The notes beneath the pieces are model-generated. The model was given only the letters and a program-made list of their open reading frames with translations. It was not told the DNA's origin and made no database searches. Positions 1 to 5,471 of a DNA stretch of 6,909 nucleotides are shown here, in pieces. Source of the DNA: an uncultured Collinsella sp. (lineage in GTDB: Bacteria > Actinomycetota > Coriobacteriia > Coriobacteriales > Coriobacteriaceae); NCBI GenBank assembly GCA_900554595.1, contig USHZ01000110.1, forward strand, positions 1 to 6,909. The letters are read 5' to 3'. Position 1 is the stretch's first letter; each line of letters begins with the position of its first letter. The position numbers and the translations under genes were made by a program.

Positions 1-600
1 GCCATGGAGGAGTACGAGCAGCTCAAGCGCCGCGCCGATTACATCGAGGAGCAGCTGGCCGATCTGGAGAGCGCGCGCAAGGCGCTCACCAAGATCACCG
101 TGGCAATCGATCGCAAGATGCGCAAGGCGTTCCTGGTGACGTTTGAGAAGGTTGATGCGAATTTCCGCGAGATCTTCGCCATGCTTTTCCCAGGCGGTCA
201 GGCACATTTGGAGATGACCGACCCCGAGCATCCGGCCGAGACGGGCATCGAGGTCGTGGCGCAGCCGCGCGGCAAGCGCATCACCAAGATGATGCTCATG
301 TCGGGCGGCGAGAAGAGCCTGACGGCGCTCGCCCTGCTCTTTGCCGTATACCGTACGCGCACGGTGCCGTTCTATGTGCTGGACGAGGTCGAGGCGGCAC
401 TCGACGACGCCAACCTGTCCAAGCTCATCGGCGCCCTCGATGTGCTGCGTTCCGATACGCAGCTCTTGGTAATCTCGCATCAGCGCCGTACTATGGAGGA
501 TGCTGACGTTCTCTACGGCGTCTCGATGCAAGCCGACGGCGTCAGTCGCGTCGTCTCGCAAAAACTCGATCGCGAAACCGGAAAGGTCGTGAATGCATAA
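1..600 (+). CDS. smc: SMC chromosome-segregation ATPase, C-terminal fragment (5' end outside window)
   Basis: This is the C-terminal part of the condensin-like SMC ATPase, which organises and segregates the chromosome as a dimer with ScpA and ScpB. The frame is open from the first base, so the upstream part is cut by the window and the ATG at 4 is internal. Counting from that Met, residues 1-45 are the last charged coiled-coil segment. The C-terminal ATPase head follows: the ABC signature MSGGEKSL at 99-106, Walker B FYVLDE at 123-128 with the catalytic Glu, the D-loop AALDDAN at 131-137, and the switch histidine in VISHQ at 156-160. About 200 residues are visible of the roughly 1,180 usual for the family. 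The stop codon TAA (598-600) overlaps the ftsY start by one base, which suggests translational coupling. Smc followed by ftsY is a common bacterial gene order. Nothing looks damaged. Confidence 0.95.
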   Translation, partial: AMEEYEQLKRRADYIEEQLADLESARKALTKITVAIDRKMRKAFLVTFEKVDANFREIFAMLFPGGQAHLEMTDPEHPAETGIEVVAQPRGKRITKMMLMSGGEKSLTALALLFAVYRTRTVPFYVLDEVEAALDDANLSKLIGALDVLRSDTQLLVISHQRRTMEDADVLYGVSMQADGVSRVVSQKLDRETGKVVNA

Positions 601-1517
601 TGGGATTCTTTGACGCACTCTCGCGCGGACTTGAGCGCAGCCGCGAGGCCCTCAACGAGGTCTTCTACTTTGGCGGCGAGGTCGACGAGGATTTTTGGGA
701 GGATCTTGAGGACACGCTCGTCATGGGTGACATGGGTGCCGAGGTCGCTATTCAGGTCTCCGATGACCTGCGCGACGCCGCGGCCAAGAAGAACCTTAAG
801 ACCGCCCCGCAGCTTCGCCGCGCCCTGGCCGAGCAGCTCGAGGGCCATTTTGTGCCTGTTGAGCGCGACCCGTTTTCCGATACGCCGAGCTGCGTGCTGT
901 TTGTGGGCATTAACGGTGCCGGCAAGACCACCACGGTCGGCAAGATTGCGAGCGCCATGGCCGCCCGCGGCAAGAACGTGGTGATCGGTTCGGCCGACAC
1001 CTTCCGCGCCGCCGCCATCGAGCAGCTCGATGTGTGGGGCCAGCGCGCCGGCGTCCCCGTCATTAAGCGTGACCGCGGCTCCGATCCGGCGAGCGTGTGC
1101 TATGACGTGCTCGACGAGGCCGATAAGCGCGGCAGCGACCTCGTGCTCATTGATACCGCCGGCCGTCTGCACACGAGCCCCGAGCTCATGCGCGAGCTCG
1201 CCAAGGTGGTTAATGTGACCCGTAAGCGCGCCGCCAATATGGCCGCCGGTCCCATGCCGGTCTCGGTCGTGCTTGTGATCGATGCCGCCACTGGTCAGAA
1301 CGGTCTGAACCAGGCGCTCGAGTTTAACGAGGCGCTGGGCCTGGACGGTATTATCATGACTAAGCTCGACGGAACGGCTAAGGGTGGTATCGCCATGGCC
1401 GTGGCCGAGAAGCTCAAGCTCCCGATCCTTCGCATCGGCGTGGGCGAGCAGGTCGATGACCTGCAGGAGTTTAACGCCAAAGATTTCTGCCGCGCCCTGG
1501 TGGGCGAGTCCAACTAA
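600..1517 (+). CDS. ftsY: Signal recognition particle receptor FtsY
   Basis: FtsY is the membrane-associated SRP receptor GTPase. It pairs with Ffh to deliver ribosome-nascent chain complexes to the Sec translocon. The protein has 305 residues: a helical N domain at about 1-95, then the GTPase G domain. Visible motifs are G1 GINGAGKTT (103-111), G2 DTFRAAA (133-139), G3 DTAGR (185-189), G4 TKLD (254-257) and the closing GVGEQVDDL (280-288). The long acidic A domain of E. coli FtsY is absent, as in many Gram-positives, so the amphipathic start MGFFDALSRGLERS probably provides membrane contact. The ATG shares its A with the upstream smc stop (TAATG). The only SD-like stretch is GAAAGG at 581-586, 13 nt away, so initiation probably relies on coupling to smc translation. 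ffh follows after 10 nt, placing both halves of the SRP GTPase pair on one transcript. Confidence 0.97.
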   Translation: MGFFDALSRGLERSREALNEVFYFGGEVDEDFWEDLEDTLVMGDMGAEVAIQVSDDLRDAAAKKNLKTAPQLRRALAEQLEGHFVPVERDPFSDTPSCVLFVGINGAGKTTTVGKIASAMAARGKNVVIGSADTFRAAAIEQLDVWGQRAGVPVIKRDRGSDPASVCYDVLDEADKRGSDLVLIDTAGRLHTSPELMRELAKVVNVTRKRAANMAAGPMPVSVVLVIDAATGQNGLNQALEFNEALGLDGIIMTKLDGTAKGGIAMAVAEKLKLPILRIGVGEQVDDLQEFNAKDFCRALVGESN

Positions 1518-1521
1518 GGAG
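1516..1521 (+). promoter_or_regulatory. Ribosome binding site of ffh, overlapping the ftsY stop codon
   Basis: AAGGAG lies 6 nt upstream of the GTG at 1528 and shares two bases with the ftsY TAA stop (1515-1517). It fixes the GTG as the ffh start. The overlap means ribosomes terminating on ftsY cover the ffh SD, which fits coupled expression. Confidence 0.8.
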
Positions 1522-1527
1522 TGACTA

Positions 1528-3003
1528 GTGTTTGATTCCCTGAGCGATCGCCTCAACGACACATTTGACCGTCTACGCGGCAAGGGTAAGCTGACCGAGG
1601 CCGATATCACTTCAGCCATGCGCGACATTCGCATGGCACTGCTCGAGGCCGACGTTAACTTTAAGGTCGTCAAGGAGTTCGTCGCCAAGACCAAGGAGCG
1701 CTGCATGACCGCCGAGGTCATGGAGTCGCTGTCGCCGGCGCAAAACGTCGTCAAGATCGTGCTCGACGAGCTCACCGAGATGCTCGGCTCAACCGAGAGC
1801 AAGCTCGTCTTTAGCAACCGCATTCCCAATGTCATCATGCTCGTGGGCCTGCAGGGCTCTGGTAAGACCACGGCGGCCGTAAAGCTGGCCTACCTGCTCA
1901 AGAAGCAGGGCCGCTCGCCGCTGCTCGCCGCGTGCGACGTCTACCGTCCCGCCGCTGCCGACCAGCTGGCCACGCTCGGTGGCGAGATCGGCGTGCCGGT
2001 CTTCCGCGGTGACGGCGCGCACCCGGTCGACATTGCCAAGGGTGCCATCCAGGAGGCCGTCGACCACCTGCGCGACGTGGTCATTGTCGATACCGCCGGT
2101 CGTCTTCAGATCGACGAGCAGATGATGCAGGAGGCCGTCGACATCAAGAAGGCCGTCAAGCCCGACCAGGTGCTGATGGTCGTCGATGCCATGACCGGCC
2201 AGGATATCGTCAACGTCGTCTCGACCTTCGCCGATCGCACCGACTTTGATGGCGTGATTATCTCCAAGCTTGACGGCGATGCCCGTGGCGGTGGCGCACT
2301 TTCGGTGCGTCAGGTGACCGGCAAGCCCATCAAGTTCGTGAGCATGGGCGAGAAGCCTGATTCGCTGGAGCCGTTCTATCCCGATCGCATGGCCAAGCGA
2401 ATCTTGGGCATGGGCGATGTCGTAGGCATTATCGAGAAGGCCCAGGAGGCAGCCGATGCAGAGCAGCTCGAGGCTGCCGAGCGTATGCTGCGCGAGGGCT
2501 TTACCATGAACGATATGCTCGACCAGATGAAGGCCGTCAAGAAGATGGGCGGCATGAAGGGTATCCTGGGCATGCTCCCCGGCGGACAGCGTGCGCTCAA
2601 CCAGATGGGCGGCAACCTGGATGAGGGCATCTTCGATAAGAACGAGGCCATCATCATGTCGATGACCAAGGAGGAGCGCCTGCGTCCCTCCATCATCAAC
2701 GGTCAGCGTCGCGCGCGTATCGCCAAGGGCGCCGGCGTAACCCCCACCGAGGTCAACAGCCTTATGAAGCAGTGGGGCGAGATGAATAAGATGATGGGCC
2801 GCATGCGCACGATGGCCAATCAGGCACAGGCCGGCGGTAAAAAAGGCAAAAAGGGAAAGAAGGGCAAGAGGATGCGCATGCCCAATATCCCTGGCCTGGA
2901 CGCTATGGGTCTGGGCGGCATGGGCGGCCTTGGCACGGGCGGTCCCAAGTCCGATATGGAGCTGCTGCGCCAGATGGAAGCGCAGATGCGTAATAAGAAA
3001 TAG
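1528..3003 (+). CDS. ffh: Signal recognition particle protein Ffh
   Basis: Ffh is the SRP54 homologue that binds signal sequences and 4.5S/SRP RNA and docks with FtsY. It has 491 residues starting at GTG (MFDSLSDRLN), typical of the family start. The N domain is about 1-95. The G domain shows G1 GLQGSGKTT (107-115), G2 DVYRPAA (137-143), G3 DTAGR (188-192), G4 SKLD (246-249) and the closing SMGEKPDSLEPF (272-283). The methionine-rich M domain runs from about 300 to 435. It has the finger loop GILGMLPGG (345-353) and the RNA-binding helix RRARIAKGAG (394-403), where many homologues have GSG. The C-terminal tail has a Lys/Gly run at 437-448, then a Met/Gly-rich stretch (451-472) and a final charged helix; this makes the protein somewhat longer than the 450-residue norm. 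It is the last gene of the cluster, since a strong hairpin follows 25 nt after the stop. No ylxM lies between ftsY and ffh and no rpsP follows, unlike the usual Firmicutes order. Confidence 0.97.
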   Translation: MFDSLSDRLNDTFDRLRGKGKLTEADITSAMRDIRMALLEADVNFKVVKEFVAKTKERCMTAEVMESLSPAQNVVKIVLDELTEMLGSTESKLVFSNRIPNVIMLVGLQGSGKTTAAVKLAYLLKKQGRSPLLAACDVYRPAAADQLATLGGEIGVPVFRGDGAHPVDIAKGAIQEAVDHLRDVVIVDTAGRLQIDEQMMQEAVDIKKAVKPDQVLMVVDAMTGQDIVNVVSTFADRTDFDGVIISKLDGDARGGGALSVRQVTGKPIKFVSMGEKPDSLEPFYPDRMAKRILGMGDVVGIIEKAQEAADAEQLEAAERMLREGFTMNDMLDQMKAVKKMGGMKGILGMLPGGQRALNQMGGNLDEGIFDKNEAIIMSMTKEERLRPSIINGQRRARIAKGAGVTPTEVNSLMKQWGEMNKMMGRMRTMANQAQAGGKKGKKGKKGKRMRMPNIPGLDAMGLGGMGGLGTGGPKSDMELLRQMEAQMRNKK

Positions 3004-3028
3004 GGCTGTAATTCCAGCTTGATATGGC

Positions 3029-3060
3029 AAAGGCCACTCGGAAGCTACCGGGTGGCCTTT
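3029..3060 (+). terminator. Rho-independent terminator of the smc-ftsY-ffh cluster, possibly bidirectional
   Basis: AAAGGCCACTCGG pairs with CCGGGTGGCCTTT around a 6-nt loop (AAGCTA), giving 13 bp with a single G-U pair. The 3' arm ends in TTT and continues into GTTGTTGG, a moderately U-rich tail. It lies 25 nt after the ffh stop. It is also 64 nt past the stop of the convergent reverse-strand gene. Because the outer pairs are A-T, it also gives a short T run in the reverse direction, so it may serve both genes. Confidence 0.85.
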
Positions 3061-3123
3061 GTTGTTGGCTTTGATTGTTGGGCTGCGTTTAGCGTCGTGC
3101 CCTGAGCTCGCGGTGCCGTGCCG

Positions 3124-3552
3124 TTAGTGGCAGCCGCAGCCCTCGTGGCCCTCGTGCTCGTGATGGCCGTGACAGCTGCAGGCCTCGCCATGTTCGTGGG
3201 CGTGGTCGTGGTCATGGCCGTGGCAGCCGCACGTGGCCTCGCCGTTCTGTGCAAGCGTGCCGGCGATAAGGGCCTCGACGCAAGCGTCGCAGCTGCCCTG
3301 GGCACCTGCGTATACCGTGATGCCGGCTTGGGCAAGCGCGTTGATGGCGCCACCGCCGATACCGCCGCAGATGAGCGTGTCCACGCCGCCGTTGGCGAGC
3401 AGGCCCGCAAGGGCACCGTGGCCGGTGCCGCCGGTGCCCACGACCTGCTCGTTGAGCACCTTGCCGTCCTGAATGTCGTAGATCTTGAACTGCTCGCTGC
3501 GGCCAAAGTGCATAAAGATGTTGCCGTTGTCGTACGTGGTTGCCACCCTCAT
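3124..3552 (-). CDS. Possible separately translated NifX-like domain from an internal start (alternative product)
   Basis: Inside the fusion gene, codon 113 is an ATG (3552-3550) preceded by AAAGGAGGT (3568-3560) with a 7-nt spacer. This is a nearly complete match to the 16S rRNA anti-SD, at ideal distance, and stronger than the SD of the full-length start. Initiation there would give a 142-residue protein starting MRVATTYDNGNIFMHFG. That is exactly where free-standing NifX/NifB-like family members begin, and it keeps the whole cofactor-binding domain and CxCH tail. The site may be a relic of two formerly separate genes or a working second start. The sequence alone cannot tell which. Confidence 0.45.
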   Translation of the reverse strand: MRVATTYDNGNIFMHFGRSEQFKIYDIQDGKVLNEQVVGTGGTGHGALAGLLANGGVDTLICGGIGGGAINALAQAGITVYAGAQGSCDACVEALIAGTLAQNGEATCGCHGHDHDHAHEHGEACSCHGHHEHEGHEGCGCH

Positions 3553-3888
3553 GGTGCCGACCTCCTTTGCTGGCCATGCGGCCGTTGTCGTGGTGATGGG
3601 GGAGTACGCGATGTTGCCGCCTTCGATGACAATCGCCCGTCCATTGACCAGCGCGTTTGCCACCTTGCGATGCGCGCGGCTGCAAATTGCCGCCACCGTG
3701 GCGCGGGCAATGCCCATGTGCTGGGCGACGGTCTCCTGATTGAGGCCCTCCAGGTCACACAGCCGCAGGACTTCGAGCTCGTCGACCGTCATATCGATGG
3801 CGTCTCCGCTGGCAAGGCCGTCGGGGGTAAAGCCGCGGTATTCGGGGATGATCCCAACACGGCGCAATTTTTCGCGTCTTCCTGCCAT
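3124..3888 (-). CDS. DUF134 helix-turn-helix protein fused to NifX/NifB-type cofactor-binding domain with His/Cys-rich tail
   Basis: This 254-residue protein has three parts. Residues 2 to about 95 match the DUF134 family (PF02001): RRVGIIPEYRGF, then VDELEVLRLCDLEGLNQE and a sigma-70 region-4-like helix-turn-helix at about 49-80. A low-complexity linker (about 96-112, with four Thr in a row) leads to M113. Residues 113 to about 218 match the dinitrogenase iron-molybdenum cofactor biosynthesis family (PF02579; NifX, NifY, NifB C-terminus): HFG at 127-129, GTGGTGHGALA and CGGIGGGA. The tail (about 219-254) has three CxCH motifs (220-223, 237-240, 251-254), 12 His and 6 Cys, which points to metal binding. 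I chose ATG 3888 because AAGGAG (3899-3894) sits 5 nt before it; the GTG at 3894 overlaps that SD. No nif genes are visible, so a role in nitrogenase assembly is unlikely. A metal- or cofactor-linked regulator is my inference. Both domains also exist as separate proteins. Confidence 0.88.
   Translation of the reverse strand: MAGRREKLRRVGIIPEYRGFTPDGLASGDAIDMTVDELEVLRLCDLEGLNQETVAQHMGIARATVAAICSRAHRKVANALVNGRAIVIEGGNIAYSPITTTTAAWPAKEVGTMRVATTYDNGNIFMHFGRSEQFKIYDIQDGKVLNEQVVGTGGTGHGALAGLLANGGVDTLICGGIGGGAINALAQAGITVYAGAQGSCDACVEALIAGTLAQNGEATCGCHGHDHDHAHEHGEACSCHGHHEHEGHEGCGCH
3127..3243 (-). repeat. Imperfect internal repeats encoding the three CxCH motifs
   Basis: Similar segments recur in the 3' end of the fusion gene. 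On the plus strand, ATGGCCGTGACAGCTGCA at 3163-3180 resembles ATGGCCGTGGCAGCCGCA at 3213-3230, and both are followed by GGCCTCGCC. A third partial copy, GTGGCAGCCGCA, sits near 3127-3138. Each encodes a CxCH motif, so the metal-binding tail looks as if it grew by local duplication. Confidence 0.6.
3560..3568 (-). promoter_or_regulatory. Strong internal Shine-Dalgarno sequence at the DUF134/NifX boundary
   Basis: On the reverse strand this reads AAAGGAGGT, 7 nt before an in-frame ATG. In the full-length frame the same bases encode part of AKEVG in the interdomain linker. Confidence 0.6.
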
Positions 3889-3893
3889 GCGCA

Positions 3894-3899
3894 CTCCTT
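3894..3899 (-). promoter_or_regulatory. Ribosome binding site of the DUF134-NifX gene
   Basis: The reverse strand reads AAGGAG, 5 nt upstream of ATG 3888. It overlaps an in-frame GTG (3894-3892) and so argues against that GTG as the start. Confidence 0.75.
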
Positions 3900-3902
3900 A
3901 TC

Positions 3903-3914
3903 TGACATATGTCA
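3903..3914. promoter_or_regulatory. Perfect 12-bp palindrome TGACATATGTCA, candidate operator (site 1)
   Basis: This perfect inverted repeat lies 3 bp upstream of the SD of the DUF134-NifX gene. It is directly downstream of its likely -10 region, so it would cover the predicted transcription start. A second near-identical copy lies 53 bp away (centre to centre). Position and symmetry fit a dimeric repressor site. The adjacent helix-turn-helix gene is the natural candidate binder, but that is inference. Confidence 0.5.
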
Positions 3915-3919
3915 ATAAT

Positions 3920-3947
3920 AGAATAACGCGTGTGCGCCACAGAGCAA
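3920..3947 (-). promoter_or_regulatory. Candidate promoter of the DUF134-NifX gene
   Basis: On the reverse strand, TTGCTC (3947-3942) and TATTCT (3925-3920) are separated by 16 nt. An overlapping alternative -10, TATTAT (3920-3915), matches the consensus better but lacks a -35. This AT-rich island stands out from the GC-rich surroundings. Transcription would start at about 3913-3908, within palindrome site 1. Confidence 0.4.
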
Positions 3948-3955
3948 GGCATTTT

Positions 3956-3967
3956 TGGCATATGTCA
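3956..3967. promoter_or_regulatory. Near-palindrome TGGCATATGTCA, candidate operator (site 2)
   Basis: It differs from site 1 at one base (TGRCATATGTCA). The symmetry extends outward as TTTT on the left and GAAA on the right with one mismatch (3952-3971). The centre-to-centre distance to site 1 is 53 bp, about five helical turns, so both sites face the same side of the DNA. It lies upstream of the reverse promoter and about 48 bp before the thyA -10. Confidence 0.45.
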
Positions 3968-4014
3968 GAAAATGAGGGCTTATGTTAGGGCTGTGGGGCC
4001 GCGTGCGCCTGGGC

Positions 4015-4020
4015 TACAAT
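4015..4020 (+). promoter_or_regulatory. Candidate -10 element for thyA
   Basis: TACAAT matches five of six bases of the TATAAT consensus and lies 34 nt before the thyA ATG, implying a leader of about 28 nt. No convincing -35 is visible at the usual distance (TGTGGG at 3992-3997). Confidence 0.45.
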
Positions 4021-4044
4021 GAATCTCGCTTGTAGGCGACTGAC

Positions 4045-4050
4045 AGGAGG
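4045..4050 (+). promoter_or_regulatory. Ribosome binding site of thyA
   Basis: AGGAGG lies 4 nt before ATG 4055. It decides the start, because an in-frame ATG at 4019 lies upstream of it and overlaps the likely -10 region. Confidence 0.8.
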
Positions 4051-4054
4051 GTCA

Positions 4055-4903
4055 ATGAGCAAGGCTGATCAACAGTTTGTAACAATGTGCCGCGATATTC
4101 TGGACCATGGCACCACCACCGAGGGCCAAAAGGTCCGCCCGGTGTGGGAGGACGGCACCCCTGCCTATACCATTAAAAACTTTGGCGTCACGGCACGCTA
4201 CGACCTGCGTGAGGAGTTTCCGGCGCTTACCCTGCGTCGCACGGCCCTCAAATCTGCCATGGATGAGATCCTGTGGATCTATCAAAAGAAGTCCAATAAC
4301 GTGCATGACCTCAACAGCCATATTTGGGATGAGTGGGCCGACGAGACTGGCTCCATCGGCAAGGCCTACGGGTATCAGATTGGGCAGAAGAGCCATTATG
4401 CCGAGGGTGACTTTGACCAGATGGATCGCGTTCTGTACGACCTTAAAAACACGCCGTACAGCCGCCGCATTATGACGAACACCTATGTGTTTAGTGACCT
4501 GTCCGAGATGCACTTGTATCCGTGCGCCTACAGCGTGACGTATAACGTGACGCAGCGCCCGCAGGATGACAAGCCGACGCTCAACATGATTCTCAACCAG
4601 CGTAGCCAGGACATTTTGGCCGCGAACAACTGGAACGTGTGCCAGTACGCCATTTTGCTGATGATGGTTGCGCAGTCGGTCGATATGATTCCCGGCGAGT
4701 TGTTGCATGTAATCGCCGATGCCCACATTTACGACCGTCATGTCGATATCGTCCGCGAGCTTATCGAGCGTCCGCAGTTTGCCGCGCCTAAGGTAACGCT
4801 TAACCCCGATGTACATGACTTCTATGCGTTTACGACCGATGATCTGATCGTCGAGGGCTATGAGCACGGCCCACAGGTCAAGAACATCCCCATTGCGGTG
4901 TAG
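4055..4903 (+). CDS. thyA: Thymidylate synthase, Bacillus subtilis ThyA/phage phi3T-like type
   Basis: ThyA methylates dUMP to dTMP using 5,10-methylene-tetrahydrofolate and releases dihydrofolate; it acts in the cytosol. The protein has 282 residues. The catalytic cysteine is C157 in LYPCAYS; E. coli-type enzymes have PCH here, whereas the B. subtilis ThyA/phi3T type has PCVY, so this belongs to the latter type. Other substrate-binding features are the arginine pair SRR (136-138), QRSQD (182-186), the dUMP-contacting Asn in NNWNVCQYA (N194), DAHIYDRH (222-229), and the C-terminal IPIAV that closes the active site. HIWDEW and GKAYGYQIG are also typical. folA begins at or within 10 nt of the stop, forming the classic dTMP-folate pair. 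The gene is divergent from the DUF134-NifX gene, and the upstream region holds the palindrome pair. Confidence 0.96.
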   Translation: MSKADQQFVTMCRDILDHGTTTEGQKVRPVWEDGTPAYTIKNFGVTARYDLREEFPALTLRRTALKSAMDEILWIYQKKSNNVHDLNSHIWDEWADETGSIGKAYGYQIGQKSHYAEGDFDQMDRVLYDLKNTPYSRRIMTNTYVFSDLSEMHLYPCAYSVTYNVTQRPQDDKPTLNMILNQRSQDILAANNWNVCQYAILLMMVAQSVDMIPGELLHVIADAHIYDRHVDIVRELIERPQFAAPKVTLNPDVHDFYAFTTDDLIVEGYEHGPQVKNIPIAV

Positions 4904-4912
4904 GTGACGCGC

Positions 4913-5431
4913 ATGACGTGTAAGCTTTCCGCCATTGTCGCCGTGTGTGATGATTGGGGCATTGGGTGCGAGGGCGACATGGTGGTGTCCAACCGTGCCG
5001 ACATGCGTCATTTTGTGGCGTGCACCAAAGGCTGCCCGGTCATTATGGGACGCAAGACGCTGCTGAGTTTCCCCGGCGGGCGTCCGCTCAAGAACCGTCG
5101 TAATATCGTGCTCACGCGCGATGAGGACTTTGCTCCCGAGGGCGTCGACGTGGTGCATAGCGTCGACGAAGCGCTCGCCGCGGTATCCGATGAGCCCGTT
5201 GCGTGGGTGCTCGGTGGCGGCGAGGTGTATCGGCAGTTTTTGCCGTATTGCGCCGAGGCCGAGGTTACGCATAACCATTGCGTGCATGCCGTGGATACGT
5301 ACTTTCCCGATCTGGATGCCGATCCCGCGTGGGAGATTGCGCGGCGTGACGGTGTTGCCACGATTGCCTCGGGCGAGGGCGACGAGGGTGTCGATTATGA
5401 GTTCGTGACGTATCGTCGCGTTGAGGCGTAA
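4913..5431 (+). CDS. folA: Dihydrofolate reductase
   Basis: FolA reduces the dihydrofolate made by ThyA to tetrahydrofolate with NADPH and is the trimethoprim target. The protein has 172 residues: start MTCKLSAIVAV, loop DDWGIG (13-18), catalytic acid D30 in NRADM, NADPH-binding VIMGRKT (43-49), the FPGGRPLKNRRNIVLTRD stretch (53-70), GGGEVY (101-106) and DTYFP (128-132). The Trp that follows Met-Pro in E. coli (MPW) is replaced here: MVV at 23-25. I believe this is common in the clostridial/coriobacterial type with the FPGG motif. I prefer ATG 4913 because AGGTG (4902-4906) lies 6 nt upstream. GTG 4904, directly after the thyA stop, would add three residues. It is co-transcribed with thyA. 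Confidence 0.94.
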   Translation: MTCKLSAIVAVCDDWGIGCEGDMVVSNRADMRHFVACTKGCPVIMGRKTLLSFPGGRPLKNRRNIVLTRDEDFAPEGVDVVHSVDEALAAVSDEPVAWVLGGGEVYRQFLPYCAEAEVTHNHCVHAVDTYFPDLDADPAWEIARRDGVATIASGEGDEGVDYEFVTYRRVEA

Positions 5432-5471
5432 ATCGTCTGGCGTGAACGGTATCATCGGTTTGTTTGAATGC

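Noticed and set aside
513..1871. Long reverse-strand open frame (about 450 codons) opposite smc, ftsY and ffh
   Set aside because: It lies opposite three well-identified genes. Such frames are expected in GC-rich genes with strong third-position bias. The translation is low-complexity and matches no family I recognise.
1789..3030. Long reverse-strand open frame opposite ffh
   Set aside because: It is a His/Leu/Ala-rich mirror of ffh codons with no recognisable domain, and it runs into the terminator region.
3004..3123. SRP RNA (ffs) or a tRNA near the SRP genes
   Set aside because: No SRP RNA signature loop and no tRNA cloverleaf were seen here or in the other intergenic gaps.
3118..3918. 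Forward open frame opposite the DUF134-NifX gene, with an apparently hydrophobic N-terminus
   Set aside because: The Val/Ala/Met-rich start is the complement of the His/Cys-rich tail codons, not a membrane segment. The opposite strand has two recognisable domains and a good SD.
4019..4054. Longer thyA start at ATG 4019
   Set aside because: The strong AGGAGG sits directly before ATG 4055, and 4019 overlaps the likely -10 element. The extra residues (MNLACRRLTGGS) do not resemble the family.
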